Made by a program: the position numbers and the translations under genes. A DNA stretch of 64,000 nt, taken from positions 299,001 through 363,000 of the forward strand of contig OZ037767.1 in NCBI GenBank assembly GCA_964035545.1. Reading direction: 5' to 3'. Below are positions 23,441 through 36,600 of this stretch, one piece after another. The notes under the pieces were generated by a model. The model was given only the letters and a program-made list of their open reading frames with translations. It made no database searches and was not told the origin of the DNA. The stretch comes from Bugula neritina (Eukaryota > Bryozoa > Gymnolaemata > Cheilostomatida > Bugulidae). Each line of letters opens with the position of its first letter. Within the stretch, counting starts at the first letter, position 1.

Positions 23441-26400
23441 ATGCCTGGTAAGTGATGAGTCATAAGACCAACACTAACAGTAACTGAGTAACTCTAAGTA
23501 TTACTATTAGTAACACAACACTCACACTGTCACACGTGCTGTCAGTGTCACTAGTGACTAGTGCAGTGACTAAGAGTAAGTCTAACAGTAACTGTTATTG
23601 TAAGCCAAAGTCAAAGTATAAGACTAACTCTAAGTGTAACTAAGTTTATTTTGCCAATTTCAAAAACTACTACGAGTTCATAATTTTCTCTAAAACTCAT
23701 CACCATGACCATGATTTATGACCATTAGATGATCATGATGATCTAATGGTAAATTGAACTTGGCCATGGAGCTGAGCTTTCTTGTGTCAAACTTATTGTC
23801 AATGTGATTCTGAGGCTGAAAGTGAAAGTAAATTACTACTAATATTCGTATAAGTATAACAACCACAATTATATTAATGATACTGATTGTGATTTACAGT
23901 TGGCAATGTGAATGTCTAAGAGTAAGAGTGAAAAAATACATTAACTTTAAATTAAAAAAAGATTAGTCAGTATGAGCATTATCATTATGATAATGATAAC
24001 TGTAAACTCAAACTCAAAGAGTATCAATTCTACTTAGGCGCCTATTCACACTCGTTGGTTGACTATTTTTTGTAAGCATCCATTGTAACTTATACTTATA
24101 GAAGAATTCAGCTGTTTTACATCAACTCATTATGATTATTAATATAAGTATATTTACTAACTATTACTATAGCGGTAGTAGTAGTAATATTAGTACTTTA
24201 AGTTCAACAGAGATTAGTTTTTAAGTTTCTAGCTGGCCTTGGAAGGATTCTAATGCAATACTAATACACAGCTGTTTGATGTAAATGATTGTAAATGACT
24301 ATACGAAAGTTGGTCTTGGGTTTACTTAATGATTATTTCCTTTAAATGTTATATTCACTTACTATCCAATAACTGTTTTGTGTATCATCAGCTATTAGTG
24401 TTGAGAGAGTCACATAATTTCTCTATCTCACAAAGCTTTCATTTCATTATTGTTGACATTTACAGTTTTATGTATCGTTTTATTTTAGGCTACAAAAAAG
24501 GTAAGCCTCGGAGATATGGATCCAACACTCAAAGTTCTGCGGGTGCGGAGTTGTGTGACCGAGATAGTCCTGTTAGCAAGGCGTTCATGGAGTATAAAGA
24601 GTTGCTGGACAATAAACACGATAAGCATGAGAACTTGGTGAAGATAAGTAGAGATGTGACCATTGAATCTAAGAGGATCATCTTCCAGCTACACAGAGCT
24701 GTTGGGTATGTTAAACTCAAGTTCTGCTCAGATTGTCTAGTGAAAGTTATTTGGTTCTAGAGATAATCTGGAAACCTGCACTTTATACTGAACCAGGAGA
24801 ATGTATTGTGAATAGATGTATCATTCATGTAGTGTAATATACTGTTATTATATAATAATACTGAGTTATACTTACATCTACTGAGTAATACTTACATCTA
24901 CTGAGTTATACTTACATATACTGAGTTATACTTATATGTACAGAGTAATACTTACATGTACTGAGTTATACTTACATATACTGAGTAATACTTACATCTA
25001 CTCAGTAATACTTACATCTACTGAGTTATACTTACATCTACTCAGTAATACTTACATATACTCAGTAATACTTACATGTACTGAGTAATACTTACATCTA
25101 TTGAGTAATACTTACATCTACTGAGTTATACTTACATGTACTGAGTTATACTTGGTAGAGGAGACAGGGTGAAAATATTTCAAGAGGCTGAGGAGATGAT
25201 CTCTAAGTGTATAAACACTCAGTTGCTGAAGATGGCGCGAGAACTAGTAAATGTAGACTGGTATAAGCACACTCGGGCCATAACCGCAGGTGACTGTGAA
25301 TATATTATATGAGATAGAGTGATTCATGTTTATTATTTCATAACTTATGATGCTTTCACCAGTGATGTCTAATAGTAATACTAATACTAATAGTAATACT
25401 AATAGTAGTGATGTCACTACTAGTAGCAGTGACATCACTACTAATATTAGTGATGTCACTACTAGTAGCAGTAACATCACTACTAGTAGCAGTGACATCA
25501 CTACTAATAGTAGTGATGTCACTACTACTGGTAGTAATGTCATTGTTACTAGTAGTGATGTCACTGCTACTAGTAATGATGTCACTACTACTCATGACAG
25601 GTCTACAAGAGTTTGTGGAGGCGTACACCTTCTACTACTACCTGAAACATCAGACTCTCCCTAACAGAGAACAAGTACAGAGTCAGCTTACCTTCTCATC
25701 AGCCAATCACGTGAGACTATCTATTAACTGCTATTCTACTTTATAAGTTGTATCATATCTTGAATATTAGTGTTGATATAAAGGATAGCCAAACTTAGTT
25801 ACTGTAGTAGTTTTTTGGAGTTGTCTTCTTGAAAATCAGTTGAGTAAAGTGGACAGTGTTGAGTAAAGTGGACAGTGATGAGTTTGTAGCTGTTTCACTA
25901 ACTCCAATCTTTGACCAGTGATTTAAGATAGAATGAAAAATTCTTAAAACACGTATCAGCTGGTTATTCAGTTGTTATCTGTTTCTGTTTAAAGCTTTTA
26001 GACTTTCACTGTGCTGTTTACATACCCTACTGTTGGTAGGTTCAACTACTGTACATACCCTACTGTTGGTAGGTTCAACTACTGTACATACCCTACTGTT
26101 GGTAGGTTCAACTACTGTACATACCCTACTGTTGGTAGGTTCAACTACTGTACATACCCTACTGTTGGTAGGTTCAACTACTGTACATACCCTACTGTTG
26201 GTAGGTTCAACTACTGTACATACCCTACTGTTTATAAACACATGTTTTTATAGACAGAAAAGTTGGCTACTTGCAGCAGACATGCAGACGAAACTGACAG
26301 CAGACCAGACGGTTGTGGCAGCAGTATTGTTGAGTCAGCAGAGCTTTCAGTACCTCTGTCTCAGTCCGACTTTATACTCGGCATCGCTGATCTTACAGGT

Positions 26401-28963
26401 ACTACCTTACTACCTTACAGTATTGGTAATATACTCTAGTGATATACTCTAGTAATATACTCTAGTGATATACTCTAGTGATATACTCTAGTAATATACT
26501 CTAGTAATATACTCTAGTAATATACTCTAGTAATATACTCTAGTAGTATACTCTAGTAATATACTCTAGTGATATACTCTAGTAATATACTCTAGTGATA
26601 TACTCTAGTAATATACTCTAGTAATATACTCTAGTAATATACTCTAGTAATATACTCTAGTAATATACTCTAGTGATATACTCTAGTAATGTACTCTAGT
26701 AATATACTCTAGTAATATACTCTAGTGATATACTCTAGTAGTATACTCTAGTAATATACTCTAGTAATATACTCTAGTGATATACTCTAGTAATATACTC
26801 TAGTAATATACTCTAGTAATATACTCTAGTAATATACTCTAGTAATATACTCTAGTGATATACTCTAGTAATATACTCTAGTAATATACTCTAGTGATAT
26901 ACTCTAGTAATATACTCTAGTAATATACTCTAGTAATATACTCTAGTAATATACTCTAGTAATATACTCTAGTGATATACTCTAGTAATATACTCTAGTG
27001 ATATACTCTAGTGATATACTCTAGTAATATACTCTAGTAATATACTCTAGTGATATACTCTAGTAGTATACTCTAGTAATATACTCTAGTAATATACTCT
27101 AGTGATATACTCTAGTAATATACTCTAGTAATATACTCTAGTAATATACTCTAGTAATATACTCTAGTAATATACTCTAGTGATATACTCTAGTGATATA
27201 CTCTAGTAATATACTCTAGTAATATACTCTAGTGATATACTCTAGTAATATACTCTAGTAATATACTCTAGTAATATACTCTAGTAATATACTCTAGTAA
27301 TATACTCTAGTAATATACTCTAGTGATATACTCTAGTAATATACTCTAGTGATATACTCTAGTAATATACTCTAGTGATATACTCTAGTAATATACTCTA
27401 GTGATATACTCTAGTAATATACTCTAGTAATATACTCTAGTAATATACTCTAGTAATATACTCTAGTAATATACTCTAGTAATATACTCTGTAATGTATA
27501 TACGGTATATATATATGCTACAAAGGGGAACTGATGAGGATGTGTATCAACAGCATAGGGTGGGGAGATCTACTCGTTCCCTCCCAACTCTGTGAAATCC
27601 TACAAGACCTTCAGCTAGCCTATAAAACCTACTGTTCTACAGCTGGTGGCGAGATGGGCCGAAAAATGCAGACCCTCAAACAAAGTGTATCTAAGGTTAG
27701 AGCTCAGTCTAGCAGTGAATTTCAGTTCAATGTTTCTAGTTGACTTGACTCGGAGAAAGAGTTTTCCTTAGATTTTGTAAGAGGTGATAAAATGATTTTT
27801 GAGACTGAACATTAATATTCAGTGAATGCAGACAAAAGTCTCTGCATGTTTTCCTGTGCTCACAATGAGATGATTTCTTGAAAAACACATCTGTCTACGT
27901 TATCACCTTCTTTAGACACCATGTGACTTATTAAACAGTTATTGATCATTGGCTACGCAGCTACACAGTCATCTATTCACATTGACAAGCACATTTCTTT
28001 TTCTATTACTATTAGACTACTACTATTTCTATTACTATTAGACTACTACTATTTCCATTAATATTAGACTACTACTATTTCCATTAATATTAGACTACTA
28101 CTATTTCTATTACTATTAGACTACTACTATTTCTATTACTATTAGACTACTACTATTTCTATTACTATTAGACTACTACTATTTCTATTACTATTAGACT
28201 ACTACTATTTCTATTACTATTAGACTACTACTATTTCTATTACTATTAGACTACTACTATTTCTATTACTATTAGACTACTACTATTTCTATTACTATTA
28301 GGCTACTACTATTTCTATTACTATTAGACTACTACTATTTCTATTACTATTAGGCTACTACTATTTCTATTGCTACTGTTTCTAAATTATTACTACATTT
28401 TTTACTATTACTACCAGTTCTTATTTGGCCTCTTTGCATCAGAACTTCTTTAAGTTGGCCTCTTTGCATCAGAACTTCCTTAAGTTGGCCTCTTTGCATC
28501 AAATGAAAGACAAATCATCACACTTACTTCCTCTTTTGTAATTTTACTAACTTCTAACTAAATCAGTTTGATAAGTGAATAATCCTTTTTATTTTAAGCA
28601 CTACTTCTCCATTTCATTATAAGTTTTACTGTTTTCCTCTTCTTATCAGATATTCACTGTTTAGTTGACCTACTTAACTCTTAGCATTGTAATATTTCAT
28701 ACCTTCAAGGATAAAACCACCATGTTGTAGTGTTTAATATATTATATTATATTTCATTGTATTATTTAATATATTATATTATCATATTATATTTTATTGT
28801 ATTAGTATATAATAAATTTAATTATTCTATTGCGTAGGTGGAGAATGCCTGCTACACCGTGAAAGTGAGGGGCAGTGAAATACCTAAACATATGTTGGTC
28901 GACAGCGTGCACACTGAGAGCAAACTTGCTGCTGATTTTGACTCAAACTCTGATTGGCTATAG
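23441..28963 (+). CDS. TSNAX: Translin-associated factor X (Trax), complete, 7 exons
   Basis: Trax pairs with translin to form C3PO, an endoribonuclease acting in small-RNA and tRNA processing; it carries the catalytic acidic residues. Coding exons: 23441-23447, 24489-24705, 25159-25289, 25601-25710, 26254-26398, 27526-27695, 28838-28963. All have GT/AG signals and agree in phase; the product is 301 residues (human 290). The putative catalytic residues are present: Glu122 and Glu125 in GLQEFVEA and Asp201 in [11 protein letters not shown]. Other family stretches are [41 protein letters not shown] and [12 protein letters not shown]. The first coding exon is only 7 nt (ATGCCTG|GTAAGT) and is the least certain part. 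Introns 2-6 each hold a minisatellite. AATAAA lies at 29334. Confidence 0.93.
23721..23750. repeat. 30-bp near-perfect palindrome in TSNAX intron 1
   Basis: ACCATTAGAT and ATCTAATGGT are perfect 10-bp arms around a 10-bp centre that is itself nearly palindromic. Confidence 0.8.
24858..25155. repeat. Minisatellite, 20-bp unit, TSNAX intron 2
   Basis: About 15 copies of ACTGAGTTATACTTACATCT and variants (GTAATA, ATATA, ATGTA). The last degenerate copy, CTGAGTTATACTTGGTAG, contains the 3' splice site of exon 3. Confidence 0.9.
25375..25600. repeat. Palindromic trinucleotide-type array, TSNAX intron 3
   Basis: Alternating GTGATGTCACTACTAGTAG and AGTGACATCACTACTAATA segments. Because GATGTCAC and GTGACATC alternate, neighbouring units are inverted copies and can fold. 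Most frames on both strands are open, giving spurious Leu/Val- and Ser/Thr-rich translations. Confidence 0.85.
26024..26230. repeat. Minisatellite, 33-bp unit, TSNAX intron 4
   Basis: About 6.3 nearly identical copies containing CATACCCTACTGTTGGTAGG. The unit has a small hairpin (CCTAC/GTAGG). It ends about 24 bp before the exon-5 acceptor. Confidence 0.92.
26425..27495. repeat. Minisatellite, 13-bp unit, ~82 copies, TSNAX intron 5
   Basis: About 1.07 kb of TAATATACTCTAG with TGATA, TAGTA and rare TAATG variants. Every unit ends CTCTAG, an acceptor-like motif. It fills nearly all of intron 5. Confidence 0.95.
28003..28375. repeat. Minisatellite, 26-bp unit, TSNAX intron 6
   Basis: About 14 copies containing CTACTACTATTTCTATTACT. 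It is pyrimidine-rich on the plus strand. A separate 30-bp unit (GGCCTCTTTGCATCAGAACT) is repeated 2.5 times at 28429-28500. Confidence 0.9.
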
Positions 28964-29333
28964 AGTTAAGACACTCACTCTGATTGGCCAAGACACTCAC
29001 TCCGGTTGACTGTAAAAATACAGACACTCACTGCGATTGGCTGTAGAGTTACAGACACTCACTCTGATTGGTTGTAGGCTAGCAGACATCTGTACCCTAA
29101 TAGGAATGTATTTATTATATAACAATGAGTTCTGTGCCACCAGCATACACAGCATACACGGCTCACTACTCTCCTAACTTATGTCCTATTACAAAGTTTA
29201 TGTTTTGGTATCTTCTATGTATGAACATCATTAGAACTTGTAAATATTTACACATTGTATTTTATATTAAGAGTTATGTTCTCTATTATTTTCTTTCAAC
29301 TGGGTGAGAAATATACATGAGAATTGTACAGCC

Positions 29334-29339
29334 AATAAA
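29334..29339 (+). terminator. Likely TSNAX polyadenylation signal AATAAA
   Basis: AATAAA 371 bp after the TSNAX stop. No other gene on this strand could use it. Position is plausible but unproven. Confidence 0.5.
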
Positions 29340-29848
29340 AGTTGAGTTTATGTGACTAACATTCTCTCTAATAACTTATGGAGAATGACACAAACACTCA
29401 ACTCTCTACAGTACTGTCCATATTATTCTTGTTGCTATGGTAACGGGTATTCAATAGTGTTTTCTATGTTTAGCTAAAATAGTCATTGCTTTAAGTTGGT
29501 AACATTTGTAGACATCAAAATATATCATGACTGAATCACATTATTCACGGCACACTAAGCACATGATTACAATCTGTCAACATAGCTTATTCGTAGACTA
29601 ATAGTGACTGAGTGATTATCTGTAAAATATTTCTCTTCAAGTGTTAATCGTTTGTGTAGAACTTATTGTTTAATCCTGATGAGTCAACTCTTCTTATAAT
29701 CTCCTGTACATAGCCTGGTATTCCATTCTAAACAATAGATTACAAGATCAGCCTATTTCACCAAATACTCCCACTGTCAGCCATCACTCCTACTAGATTC
29801 TACCTCACCTAGTAGTCTGGGTTTTAGTGACTGATAACTCGGACTATT

Positions 29849-30193
29849 TCACCAAGCTATTGCTAAACACTGGTGGCATTTCTGCGGTTGGCTGCAATTA
29901 ATTTCAATATGCTCAAATTTCATGATAGCGTTAGTTGTGATGTCATTAGAACTTCTTGTGATGTAATGAATTGTTTTCATCTCCAACAAATAGGACAGTT
30001 TCAGATTCTCAAGTATTTCTTTACCTCCACAACCTCTACTTAATGTAGCTGAATAACTAGAGCAGAGTAGACAGTTATACACTGTAGACTGTGTGAGAGT
30101 ACATCCTGGTGTGCATCTATAATGTCCTTTCTCTTGTATTAAGGACAAAGTAATTACATGTTCCGTGACTCCATCTTGTTTAGCCTGATTCAT
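29849..30193 (-). CDS. Hypothetical 114-residue Cys-rich ORF
   Basis: An uninterrupted ATG-to-stop frame in non-repetitive sequence with about ten Cys, including CTPGC, CLLCSS and CHQC. Not recognised. It has no signal peptide and no clear CxxC pairing scheme. It could be a single-exon gene, a processed remnant, or a chance frame in the shared 3' region between two convergent genes. Confidence 0.3.
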   Translation of the reverse strand: MNQAKQDGVTEHVITLSLIQEKGHYRCTPGCTLTQSTVYNCLLCSSYSATLSRGCGGKEILENLKLSYLLEMKTIHYITRSSNDITTNAIMKFEHIEINCSQPQKCHQCLAIAW

Positions 30194-30672
30194 AATGACT
30201 AATACACATTAATGCTACTACTATATTTATTATTATTAGTATAATTAATAACAAGAATATTCATCCAATCAAATCTTTTATTTTGTAAATAGCGTACATC
30301 AATAAAATGTAGTAAAAGTATTGCAAAATACAGAAGTAATACATATATGTACAATTTTTACAAAAACAAATTATAAAAAATATCAATTTGAAATACTTAA
30401 TATGACAATATACAGAAATAAATAGCCCAATTCTGTTGTTTTAAATTTGTGTATTATATCACATTTGGTTTGAAAACATGCTACAACAATAAAAAAAATA
30501 TTCATGATTCAATGCTCAAAAGCCACATAATTATTTGGCACTCAATTTTGATAAAACTCTTTAATAAAGTTTGCCTTAGCGCCTTCTGTTCTATGCACTA
30601 GTACCTCTACACTAGATATACACTAGTTCTAGTAGGCAGGTATACACTAGTTCTAGTAGGCAGGTATATACA

Positions 30673-33600
30673 CTAGTAAGTTGATATGTCACTTTCCTCC
30701 TCAATGCGAAGGTGGTGAGTCTCGTCATAGTCCTGTTCCTCGACATTCTCGGCTTTCAAGAAAGTCGGACTCGATAGTTTAGACTGATTGCTTAGGAAGG
30801 AAGAAGCAGCAGAAAGCAAAGCGGAACCAGAGTTAGCCGAGCCTACAGAGTTGAGAGGTATATCTGGCAGAGCTCTGTTGTTCATAGAAGAACTGGAACC
30901 CCTTGGAGCCCTAGATTAAACATTTGCATGCCTTAACAGAAAGTAAGCAGAGATGTTGGATATTGTAAACTGTGAGGGTGGTGTAAAAGTCTGTGAAGGT
31001 ATAGAGCAGAAGCTAGCTTTGCATGAGATTATGCATTATGCCCAAAAACCCTACTAGTTGGTGTAGGTGCAATAGGGCTATAAGATACAAGCGTGGAAGA
31101 ATAGCAAGATTGGAAACAAGTCAATTTGACCCAGAACAAGCGCTCCAACTGGTTTTGCTTTGTGGTGAAAGTCACTGCCTCATTTTGAATGGAGCCAAAA
31201 TCTGTTCGTACCTGTGTATTCTGTTAACAGTGAGCATTGGTGATCGGCTGGTTTTCTTCACTACACCAGCTTTACCTTTACTTCTATACGGAGCTGTGTT
31301 ATATGCTCTCGTGTTTCTAGCTAAGGAGCTGGCGCCTGTACTCTTTCTCTTTTCACTCGCCTTCCGTTGCAGCACCACTTGAACTTGCTAGAAATAAGGA
31401 ACCCGAGTGTCATGATAATTGATTTACATTCAAAAGTAAGAGGTCAGCCATGTTTTCTTCTCTTTCACTTGACTAGTTGGACTAATTAGCTGTAGCAGTC
31501 ACTGAGCAGGAGACCACTGAATCAACTAGCTGAGACAATCACTTGTTGACTAAGAAACAGGTACTCACAGGTGGCACGAGATCTGAGTCACATCTCAGCA
31601 GTTCATCCAGCAAGTCATGTGACTTTAATCTTTGAACTGCTCCTCCACTCCTGTGTCTACGTCTCTGTTGTGGTGGACTTGTGTTTTCACTGGGTCTCCT
31701 TCCTCCTGCCTGATGACTGGCGTAGCTGTAGACTGACATAGTCGTTGGTGACCCGTCTCCAGACCTATCACTTCCAAACTTTCTCCTGTTTCAGTAAGGT
31801 CAACAGTTAAAGGGAACTATCATCTACTTATCCTTGAAGTGTTACAGTAATAGTGTTTACTTTCTCATCAAGTGTGGTTGTTAATTTAGGCTTGCTTCTA
31901 ATTGAAATATTTCAACTCAAGTATCTCAAAATAACTCACTGAGATTGTGGTGTGTACCGCACACTCTGTTCTTCAAGGTCAATGGAATTAGCTTCTTTGA
32001 ACTTTTTCCTCCCAGCAAATGGGCTCTTGTTAGCCGCCCCGCCATACATGCTGCTGATTCCACTAGCCGTGCTTAAAGTATCTAGCGATTTTGTTGTAGA
32101 GAACTTAGGTCTCTGTAATGTGCCATTCATTCCAATTCTCGGACTATAAGCTTTGCGACCATCTACTGAATCCAGAGTGTCTGTACTTTTCCTGACTCTG
32201 TAACATGCCAACTCTGGGTTATCTATAAATTTTGCAAGTATTTCCTAACTGTTGGTACACTTGTTATTATAACCTTGCCTCACTCCGCCACATACTTTAA
32301 GTTAAAGACCATTTTAACATCATACCCTTAGAGTGACGTTGCTTTCAGTTACAAGAGTCACTTACTGCGTGGGTATTGGAGTTGCTGCAAGCTCCTCATC
32401 TCTCTTTCGGTGATCGGCCAGCCATTTGTCATAAGATCTGTATCGGCGTGAGAACAGAATGATGGCTATTGCCAAGAATATAAACATCAGGATATATCCC
32501 AAGGCTATGACAACCTGCAAACAAACATTGTTTGCTAAAAACTTTGCCGAATGATGTTTTGGTCACTGTGGCAAAGAATAGCTGAGTTAAGACAAACTAG
32601 CGCTGTATAAAGACAATAAGTATACATATGTATTGATATCCAAAGCATGAGTAGCACTTACCATCTCAGAGTTGTGTAAGCTTTGAAAGGGCTGACGAGC
32701 TGGACATTGCTGACTTAGGTTGTTATCTCCTCCGGGTGCAGCAGTAGTTCCTCCTCCACCTAATTAACATATCATCATCTATATAGTGTATAGGGGTACC
32801 TTTGAGTATATATCGTGTCTCTGCTAAGAGCACCATTAAAAATCATGTTTTATAATAAATTATTTCATAGACTTGTAGGCGTTGACACCCTCAGTTTTGG
32901 CAAACAGTACAATAAATTCATTATCAATTATTCATTACAAAATTTTTCAACCGTATAAAATATTTTTATTCATTAAATAGTTAATGGAATCATTATAAGT
33001 AGACTATAGTAGCAAATGATGAGTCTTACCTGGTATAATAGGAATGATAGCACAGGCTTCTTCCTTCGTACCGCAGACCTGCGTTGCTGGATAAGAACTC
33101 AGGGCATTCACTTCGTCACACGTTGGATTATCACAACACTCAGCATTGTTGAAAATTATCTAAACAATACATAGTCAATTTATAGCTTGCTCTATCTTTA
33201 CCATATTCATTTCTATTTACCATCATTTCAAATTCAAAAGTCAAGGGTTGGAAAATATTGAAAAAAATAGATTATTATTTTATATACATGTATGCAATCT
33301 ATTAACTTATAATGTATGCTATTGTATGCTCTAGCATGGCATACATATCATCCAGTACATTTATTGACAATACTCTTGAATGAAAATAGAATTGTTACAA
33401 AGCAATGAAAGTTACAACTGTGTGATATACAAGTACCTGTGGGTCTGCCTTGAAGAGGTCAATGAAGGTTTGATATCTACAGCTCTTTTCTGTGCTAGAC
33501 AGAATGTCTCTTGCGCACACAATCTTTAGTGTAGAAGGTAGGGCAGTGAATGTGTCACAAGCACTTAGCTGACTAAACCTATAATTCAAGGAATCATATC

Positions 33601-36600
33601 AGCTACGTAATAATGCCCCCCCCCCCCCCAATCAAGATAGCTGATCTCCATATTTATGTAATAATTGTATTTATGTATGAAATAACTAACATTCTTTCTG
33701 TGTGATTACACCTCTTAAGAATTGTGGTGAGAAGCAAGGAACAGGCTCTATATTATGACGTACCTATTTTTGTTGCTAGCGCCGTCTATACGAAGCTCAC
33801 GCAATCTCGGGGCAGCTACAAAGTTGTCGAGTGTGATTAACTGATTGAGACTCGCGTCTAGTTTCAGCAACTCGTGGAGGGCAGCCGTCTGCGAACTCAT
33901 GAACTCTAACTTCTCTAGATTATTATCTTTTACTGAAAGTTCAATAAGCTGATTGGTCCCTTTGAACGTGTCCGCCCCCAAGGAGCCAATCAGATTGTTG
34001 TCCAGATGTAGAATATGGAGACCCGGAAGGTTCTGCAGATGAGTGGTGATCTGTGAAAGAGAAGAATCAGAAATATTTTTGGAAGGCAAGAATTTCAAAG
34101 AATTGACAAAGCTGATGAAATAATCAACAGATTGATTCAATCCAGTAAGAGCATGCAACAAACAGGAGTCATGTTATTAGTGAAGAATTGACAATGTTGT
34201 TCTATCTACCAGGTGAAGGGGTTTATAGAGGGCCATTAACAGAGCAGTAATAAAATAGGTTATCTGCTTGAGTAAATAGTACATACATTAAGTCACTGTA
34301 AACTAATAACGAATAAGCTCAATAATTTAGGTAGCTGTCACATATTGACACTACCCATCAGGTGCTGTAGGTGCTCCAGCTGCTAGTTTAGGTAGATGTA
34401 TGCTTACTACAATATGGCAAGAACTAGCATATTCACCACTATGTAAAAGTTTGGCCTGTATTTATCTCAAATTATTCTAGTCTTTATAATTTTCCCCAAC
34501 AGTTTAAAAATAGCACAATAGTTTGCCAACATGAGTTGCATAGGAATTGGTTAACTATTTCTTAGTATGACGTACTACTAGCGCCATGACTAACTATTTC
34601 TAGGTATGATGTACTACTAGCACCATTTTACTAACTATTTCTAGGTATGATGTACTACTAGCACCATTTTACTAACTATTTCTAGGTATGATGTACTACT
34701 AGCACCATATTACTAACTATTCCTTAGTATGATGTACTACTAGCACCATATTACTAACTATTTCTTAGTATGATGTACTACTAGCACCATATTACTGACT
34801 ATTCCTTAGTATGATGTACTACTAGCACCATATTACTAACTATTTCTTAGTATGATGTACTACTAGCACCATATTACTGACTATTCCTTAGTATGATGTA
34901 CTACTAGCACCATATTACTAACTATTTCTTAGTATGATGTACTACTAGCACCATATTACTAACTATTTCCTAGTTTGAGATTCTACCAACCTGAGTAACT
35001 CCGCAGTTTGATAGCCTCAACTCCATCAAGTTATTAAGTCCAGCGAAAGTGGTTGATTGAATTTGTAGATTTGCGTTTCCTGATAAATACAGCTTGTGAA
35101 CATTCTTTACTACTCTGAAATTATAGTAGATATAGTTTATAGCATATTGTATGGTATACAAAACTACTCAGAGCTTATAGTAGATATAGTGTTACTGTGG
35201 TATTGTTATATAACCCCTTGTGTCACACTAGTATTGTTATATAACCCCTTGTGTCACACTAGTATTGTTATATAACCCCTTGTGTCACACTAGTAAAGTG
35301 ATGCTGACCGACAGCCACATACTGACCCTGAGCCGAGGTCAGAGATGCTGACGAGCTGGTTATTCTGCAGATCTACCAGAAGGTTGCTGTTCTCATCCAG
35401 AGAGGTTATTCCAGCCGGAGAGAATGATCGGATGAGGTTGTTAGAGAGATCAAATAGGGACAGCTTGCCTCCGCCACTGCAAGGTGTAACAGTGTAACCA
35501 TATTATACTCTGTAGTACTTACTAGTAAGTATGTAACTATATAAGCATATTATACACTGTAGTACTTACTAGTAAGTATATAACTATATAAACATATTAT
35601 ACTCTGTAGCACTTACTAGTAAGTATATAACTATATAAACATATTATACTCTGTAGCACTTACTAGTAAGTATATAACTATATAAACATATTATACTCTG
35701 TAGTACTTACTAGTAAGTATATAACTATATAAACATATTATACTCTGTAATACTTACTAGTAAGTATATAACTATATAAACATATTATACTCTGTAGTAC
35801 TTACTAGTAAATATATAACTATATAAACATATTATACTCTGTAGTACTTACTAGTAAGTATATAACTATATAAACATATTATACTCTGTAGTACTTACTA
35901 GTAAGTATATAACTATATAAACATATTATACTCTGTAGTACTTACTAGTAAGTATATAACTATATAAACATATTATACTCTGTAGTACTTACTAGTAAGT
36001 ATATAACTATATAAACATATTATACTCTGTAGTACTTACTAGTAAGTATATAACTATATAAACATTTTATACTCTGTAGTACTTACTAGTAAGTATATAA
36101 CTATATAAACATATTATACTCTGTAGTACTTACTAGTAAGTATATAACTATATAAGCATATTATACTCTGTAGCACTTACTAGTAAGTATATAACTATAT
36201 AAACATATTATACTCTGTAGTACTTACTAGTAAGTATATAACTATATAAACATATTATACTCTGTACTACCTACTAGTAAGTATATAACTATATAAACAT
36301 ATTATACTCTGTAGTACTTACTAGTAAGTATATAACTATATAAACATATTATACTCTGTAGCACTTACTAGTAAGTATATAACTATATAAACATATTATA
36401 CTCTGTAGTACTTACTAGTAAGTATATAACTATATAAGCATATTATACTCTGTAGCACTTACTAGTAAGTATATAACTATATAAACATATTATACTCTGT
36501 AGTACTTACTAGTAAGTATATAACTATATAAACATATTATACTCTGTACTACCTACTAGTAAGTATATAACTATATAAACATATTATACTCTGTAGTACT

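Larger units (their letters stand above)
28964..30672. other. Spacer between convergent TSNAX and LRR genes
   Basis: Holds the 3'UTRs of both genes. Four imperfect repeats of a segment with ACTCTGATTGGC lie at 28945-29080, just after the TSNAX stop. A candidate LRR-gene poly(A) signal (AATAAA on the minus strand) lies at 30282-30277. Confidence 0.5.
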
